In this document: positions 51,775 through 64,000 of the stretch, piece after piece
Layout of the letters: every line of letters begins with the position of its first letter
Numbering within the stretch: the stretch's first letter is position 1
Assembly (NCBI GenBank): GCA_003135135.1
Contig: PLDK01000035.1
Coordinates: 1 to 64,000, forward strand
Reading direction: 5' to 3'
Length of the DNA: 64,000 bases
Origin: Deltaproteobacteria bacterium
GTDB lineage: Bacteria; Desulfobacterota; Binatia; Binatales; Binataceae
Translations under genes and position numbers: made by a program
Notes under the pieces: model-generated
The model's database searches: none
Seen by the model: the letters and a program-made list of their open reading frames with translations, nothing else
What the model was told of the DNA's origin: nothing

Positions 51775-52338
51775 ATGACTGAACCGATTACCGAGACCGC
51801 CAAGCCCACGATGAAATGGTATGTCGTCCATACCTATTCGGGCTACGAGCACAAGGCCAAGGCCGCGCTCGAGGAGCGGGTGCGCTCGCTGCACAAGGAA
51901 GAGAAAATCGGCAAGGTGCTGGTGCCCATTGAGCGCGTGCAGGAACTCGGCAAGGGCGGCGCGCGCAAGGTTTCCAGCCGCAAGTTTTTCCCCGGATACA
52001 TCTTCGTGCAGATGGTGCTCGACGATGAGACCTGGCACGTCATCAAGAACACGCCGAAAATTACCGGCTTCGTCGGGCATTCCACCAATCCGCCCGAAGT
52101 TCCGATGTCCGAAGTCGCAGAGATCGAGCAGCAGATGGAAGAAGGGGCGCTGCGGCCCAAGCCCAAGGTGCTGTTCGAGGTGGGCGAGGCGATCAAAGTC
52201 GTTGACGGCCCCTTCCAGGACTTCAACGGCACCGTCGAAGAAGTCAAGCCCGAAAAGGGCAAGGTGCGCGTTCTGATCTCGATCTTCGGCCGCGCAACTC
52301 CGGTCGAACTGGACTTTGTGCAGGTAGAGAAGGCCTGA
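51775..52338 (+). CDS. nusG: transcription termination/antitermination factor NusG
   Basis: 187-aa factor binding RNA polymerase and Rho or S10. The NGN domain begins WYVVHTYSGYEHKAKAAL and includes FFPGYIFVQM. The C-terminal KOW domain has VVDGPFQDFNGTVEEV. Usual length. It follows secE by 74 bp and precedes rplK. Confidence 0.97.
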   Translation: MTEPITETAKPTMKWYVVHTYSGYEHKAKAALEERVRSLHKEEKIGKVLVPIERVQELGKGGARKVSSRKFFPGYIFVQMVLDDETWHVIKNTPKITGFVGHSTNPPEVPMSEVAEIEQQMEEGALRPKPKVLFEVGEAIKVVDGPFQDFNGTVEEVKPEKGKVRVLISIFGRATPVELDFVQVEKA

Positions 52339-52427
52339 AGCAACGAAAAAACACTCGATTCGCCGGATGCGCGCGGCTCGCGCGTGCAAGCGGCGTTCGC
52401 GACTGAGCAACCAGGAACGATTTTAAA

Positions 52428-52853
52428 GTGGCTAAGAAAGTAGTCGGATCGATCAAGCTGCAGATTCCGGCCGGCGCGGCGAATCCCTCGCCGCCGGTGG
52501 GCCCCGCGCTCGGACAGCGCGGCGTCAATATCATGGAGTTCTGCAAGGCCTTCAACGCCCAGACCCAGAACATGCAGGGCCTCGTCATCCCGGTGGTAGT
52601 CACCGTCTATGCCGACCGCTCGTTCACCTTCATCACCAAGAGCCCGCCCGCGTCGATTCTGCTGCTGCGCGCGGCAGGAATCGAAAAGGGCTCGCCGATG
52701 CCCAACAAGAACAAGGTCGGCAAGGTCACCCGCGCGCAGGTCGAGGAAATCGCCAAGACCAAGCTCAAGGACCTGACTGCGGCCGACCTCGCTGCCGCCG
52801 TCAATACCGTTTCGGGCACCGCCCGCAGCATGGGCATCGACGTCACCGATTAA
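52428..52853 (+). CDS. rplK: 50S ribosomal protein L11
   Basis: 141-aa ribosomal protein of the GTPase-associated centre. [34 protein letters not shown] and the C-terminal rRNA-binding [10 protein letters not shown] are canonical. Start is GTG ([11 protein letters not shown]). rplA begins 11 bp later. Confidence 0.98.
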   Translation: MAKKVVGSIKLQIPAGAANPSPPVGPALGQRGVNIMEFCKAFNAQTQNMQGLVIPVVVTVYADRSFTFITKSPPASILLLRAAGIEKGSPMPNKNKVGKVTRAQVEEIAKTKLKDLTAADLAAAVNTVSGTARSMGIDVTD

Positions 52854-52864
52854 GGCTAAAAAAG

Positions 52865-53578
52865 ATGGCAGGCAAGAAATACAAGGAAGCGGCCAAGAAG
52901 ATCGATCGCGAAAAGCGCTACACGCTCGAAGAAGCGGTCAAGCTGGTCGTCGATAACAAGGTCGCCAAGTTCGACGAGACCGTCGAGATAGCGGTGCGGC
53001 TCGGCGTCGATCCGCGCCAGGCCGACCAGAACGTGCGCGGCACTATCGTGCTTCCGCATGGAACCGGCGCGGTGGCGCGGGTGCTGGTGGTAGCCAAGGG
53101 CGAGAAAGAGCGCGAGGCGCGCGAGGCGGGTGCGGACTTCGTCGGCGGCGACGAGATCATAAAGAAGATCCAGGAAGAGAACTGGCTCGACTTCGACCGC
53201 GTCATCGCCACGCCCGACATGATGGGCCAGGTCGGACGGATCGGCAAAATTCTCGGCCCCCGCGGCCTGATGCCCAATCCCAAGGTTGGCACCGTCACGT
53301 TCGACGTCGCCAAGGCGGTCGCCGAGATCAAGGCCGGCAAGGTGGACTACCGCGTCGACAAGGCCGGCGTCGTGCACGCGCGGGTGGGCAAGCTGAGTTT
53401 CGGCCAGTCGAAGCTGCTCGACAACGTGCGCGCGATCCTCGGCGCGATCGTTCGCTCCAAGCCCGCCAGCGCCAAGGGTAATTACGTTCGCAGCGTCGCG
53501 ATTTCCTCGACGATGGGCCCGGGAGTGCGCGTCGATACGGCGCAGGCGGCGCCCAAGGCGCTCGCGGCCGCCGCATAA
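52865..53578 (+). CDS. rplA: 50S ribosomal protein L1
   Basis: 237-aa L1-stalk protein that in many bacteria also represses its own operon by binding m[28 protein letters not shown] and [15 protein letters not shown] are conserved. It follows rplK by 11 bp. No L1-site mimic was checked in the rplK leader. Confidence 0.98.
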   Translation: MAGKKYKEAAKKIDREKRYTLEEAVKLVVDNKVAKFDETVEIAVRLGVDPRQADQNVRGTIVLPHGTGAVARVLVVAKGEKEREAREAGADFVGGDEIIKKIQEENWLDFDRVIATPDMMGQVGRIGKILGPRGLMPNPKVGTVTFDVAKAVAEIKAGKVDYRVDKAGVVHARVGKLSFGQSKLLDNVRAILGAIVRSKPASAKGNYVRSVAISSTMGPGVRVDTAQAAPKALAAAA

Positions 53579-53613
53579 GGTTTCGTTCGTTGGAGCTGGA
53601 TCGGTATAATTAG

Positions 53614-54195
53614 ATGAACAAATCAGAGAAAACCGCGCTGGTCGAAGATCTTAACCAGAGTTTCGGCCGCGCCAGTATCGCGCTCGTGTCCGAATACCGC
53701 GGGATGACGGCGGCGGAATCGACCGAGATGCGCAAGCGCTTGCGCGCCGTGCGCGGCGAGATGCGCGTGGCCAAGAACACCCTGGTCCGCCGCGCCATCA
53801 AGGGCACCGCCTACGAGGCGCTCGACAGCAACCTCGGCGGACAGGTCGGGCTCATCCTCAGTTACGAGGATCCGGTCGTGCTGGCCAAGACCTTCGCGTC
53901 GTTCGGGCCGCTGGGCGACAAGCTCAAGCTGCGCGGTGCGGTGCTCGACGGCAAGGCGCTCACGCCTGCCGAGGTCCAGGCGCTGGCGACGTTGCCGTCG
54001 CGCGAGGTGATTTTCGGCCAGTTGCTCGGCGTGTTGAACGCGCCGGCGACTCAGTTGGTACGCCTGCTCAACGAGCCGGGCTCGTACCTGGCGCGCGTGA
54101 TCGACGCGATTGGAAAAAAGAACGGCGCCGGCGCTGCGGCTCCAGTCCCGGCGGCCGAGGCTGAGGCGGCTCCGGCCGCTGCGCCGCAAGGCTGA
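53614..54195 (+). CDS. rplJ: 50S ribosomal protein L10
   Basis: 193-aa stalk base protein. Conserved YRGMTAAESTEMRKRLR and VAKNTLVRRAIKGT near the N-terminus; the helical C-terminus that binds L12 dimers ends in an Ala/Pro/Glu-rich tail (VPAAEAEAAPAAAPQG) longer than in E. coli L10. Confidence 0.97.
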   Translation: MNKSEKTALVEDLNQSFGRASIALVSEYRGMTAAESTEMRKRLRAVRGEMRVAKNTLVRRAIKGTAYEALDSNLGGQVGLILSYEDPVVLAKTFASFGPLGDKLKLRGAVLDGKALTPAEVQALATLPSREVIFGQLLGVLNAPATQLVRLLNEPGSYLARVIDAIGKKNGAGAAAPVPAAEAEAAPAAAPQG

Positions 54196-54212
54196 CAAGA
54201 TTCGTGATGTTC

Positions 54213-54231
54213 GCGTGCGCGCGTCGCACGC
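54213..54231 (+). promoter_or_regulatory. GC-rich hairpin in the rplJ-rplL spacer
   Basis: GCGTGCG, CGCGT, CGCACGC in the 131-bp spacer. It may act as an RNA processing or partial termination site that sets the L12:L10 ratio. No T-run follows. This role is inference from position. Confidence 0.35.
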
Positions 54232-54326
54232 GCGACGATAACGTTAATAAGTAGTTCGACTAAAAAAAGAAAATCCTGGGGCGCTCCCACATCTCCCCGG
54301 ATGCGTGAACAAGGAGAGAAGGTAAC

Positions 54327-54716
54327 ATGGCAGAAGCACAACTCAGCCGCGATCAGGTGAAGGATTATCTGAAGAACCTCAGCCTGATCGATGCAGCGGC
54401 GCTGGTTAAGGAACTCGAGACCGAGCTCGGCGTATCGGCTGCGGCTCCGGTCGCGGCGGCTGCCGCTCCGGCAGCCGGCGGTGCGGCCGCGGCGGCGCCC
54501 GAGAAAGAAGAGTTCAACGTCGTGCTGACGGGTTCGGGCGACAAGAAGATCCAGGTGATCAAGGTCGTGCGCGAATTGACCGGACTGGGCCTCAAGGAGG
54601 CCAAGGACCTGGTCGATGGAGCGCCGAAGGCGGTCAAAGAGGGCGTCAACAAAGCCGAGGCCGAAGAGATCAAGAAGAAGCTCGAAGCCGCCGGCGGCAG
54701 CGTGGAGCTGAAGTAG
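54327..54716 (+). CDS. rplL: 50S ribosomal protein L7/L12
   Basis: 129-aa stalk protein: N-terminal dimerisation helices ([21 protein letters not shown]), an Ala/Pro/Gly-rich hinge, and the C-terminal factor-binding domain ([40 protein letters not shown]). A strong AGGAGAGAAGG site precedes the ATG, as expected for the multi-copy protein. Confidence 0.98.
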   Translation: MAEAQLSRDQVKDYLKNLSLIDAAALVKELETELGVSAAAPVAAAAAPAAGGAAAAAPEKEEFNVVLTGSGDKKIQVIKVVRELTGLGLKEAKDLVDGAPKAVKEGVNKAEAEEIKKKLEAAGGSVELK

Positions 54717-54906
54717 GAAGGATTTAGTCCTTTTGACGCACAACAAAGGGTCGGGAAATTCACGAGGCGCGGGACTCCCAGGCGCGCGCGGATTTCAAAC
54801 GGTCTTTATCGATGAAGCCGTGGGCACGGGGGAAACCTCCGCGCCCGCGTCCTCTATTGCTTCACGGCGCGCCGAAGTTTGTGGCGCACGCACGGTGAGG
54901 TAGCTG

Positions 54907-59016
<4,110 letters not shown>

Positions 59017-59037
59017 GGCCAGGGAGTTATTAAAGAG

Positions 59038-63323
<4,286 letters not shown>

Positions 63324-63327
<4 letters not shown>

Positions 63328-63352
63328 CACGGCGGGTCAGGTCCCATACATA
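63324..63352 (+). promoter_or_regulatory. sigma70 promoter of the rpsL-rpsG operon
   Basis: Consensus TTGACA, exactly 17 bp, then TACATA. The -35 box overlaps the rpoC stop codon. The start point would be about 63359, directly before a terminator-like hairpin, leaving a leader of about 165 nt to rpsL. Confidence 0.7.
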
Positions 63353-63361
63353 ATGATGTTT

Positions 63362-63397
63362 CCCCCAAGGGCATAAGTGTCCTTGGGGGGTTTGTTT
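63362..63397 (+). terminator. intrinsic terminator/attenuator between rpoC and rpsL
   Basis: Perfect 9-bp stem CCCCCAAGG/CCTTGGGGG with a 10-nt loop, followed by GTTTGTTTG. It ends the rpoBC transcript or attenuates transcripts from the promoter immediately upstream, or both. Confidence 0.75.
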
Positions 63398-63526
63398 GAA
63401 CACCGCGTCCCACTGGAGGCAATCCGGCGTACCGGGCCGGCGCGATGCGAGCGCCGAGTGGTCCCGAGAGCCGGCGAACGCCCAGTGGATACGCCACTCG
63501 AAGCGGAAGAGAACGAGAATTATAAC

Positions 63527-63898
<372 letters not shown>

Positions 63899-63904
63899 AG
63901 TTAT

Positions 63905-64000
63905 ATGTCGCGCAAAGGACAAATTCGCGTCCGCGAAATTCCAGCGGATCCCAAGTATCACGACCGTACCGTCGCGAAGTTCATGAACGTCGTGATGCAA
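63905..64000 (+). CDS. rpsG: 30S ribosomal protein S7 (5' part, cut by window end)
   Basis: First 32 codons only: MSRKGQIRVREIPADPKYHD and VAKFMNVVMQ, the S7 N-terminus. Not in the ORF track. It completes the rpsL-rpsG order of the str operon; fusA and tuf would normally follow outside the window. Confidence 0.95.
   Translation, partial: MSRKGQIRVREIPADPKYHDRTVAKFMNVVMQ

Noticed and set aside
63377-63526. 50-codon upstream extension of rpsL in the ORF track
   Set aside because: S12 begins at PTINQL; the extension overlaps the terminator hairpin and has no S12 homology.

Overview
GC-rich chromosomal DNA from a diderm (LPS-making) bacterium. Evidence is a near-complete set of lipid A, Kdo and LPS-transport genes (fabZ, lpxA, lpxI, lpxB, lpxK, lpxL-like, msbA-like, waaA, lptF, lptG), BamA and Skp, LolCE/LolD, and a GspD secretin. 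LpxI instead of LpxH, and the rpmG-trpT-secE-nusG-rplKAJL-rpoBC-rpsLG order, fit the deltaproteobacterial/Desulfobacterota side of the tree. With the acyl-CoA dehydrogenase and the DUF1329 protein, a Binatota-like soil lineage is my best guess. That placement is inference; no 16S gene is present.

Layout. 1-5.1 kb (minus): acyl-CoA dehydrogenase, a MurU/AmgK-like cell-wall sugar recycling pair, and a secreted DUF1329 protein with a readable promoter and tandem operator-like repeats. 5.5-11.8 kb (plus): bamA-skp-fabZ-lpxA-lpxI-Gfo/Idh oxidoreductase; lpxD is missing from its usual place. 11.8-14.4 kb: a three-gene cysteine-rich periplasmic cassette (DUF2318-like, SCO1/SenC, CYCGC-motif) and a frameshifted sulfotransferase, lying between gfo/idh and lpxB. 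14.6-22.3 kb (plus): lpxB-msbA-waaA-lpxK-Trm112-GT87-Kdo kinase-like, mostly with overlapping or touching ends. 22.3-33.8 kb (minus): ridA, rel/spoT, gmk, yicC, an LPS-core glycosylation chain (GT4, GT2, WaaP-like kinase, heptosyltransferase), nuoACD without nuoB, and an LpxL-like acyltransferase.

33.8-50.5 kb: orphan gspD; divergent lolCE-lolD; several single genes (NHL repeat, esterase-like, SRPBCC, GH88/105-like, DUF971, TPR, moaA, unknown proteins); lptG/lptF; rlmB. Intergenic spaces here carry copies of a modular dispersed repeat. 50.6-64 kb (plus): a tRNA cluster (Thr-Tyr-Gly-Thr) behind a good sigma70 promoter, rpmG, tRNA-Trp, secE, nusG, rplKAJL, rpoB, rpoC, then a promoter plus hairpin leader before rpsL and a truncated rpsG. 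No tuf lies between thrT and rpmG.

No CRISPR array, prophage or complete IS element was seen. The most interesting points are the modular intergenic repeat, the cysteine-rich cassette inside the LPS locus, the likely ATA start of lpxA, the one-base frameshift in the sulfotransferase, and the repeated absence of one expected member from conserved clusters (lpxD, rpoZ, nuoB, tuf). All calls come from reading sequence and the ORF track; no database search was run.
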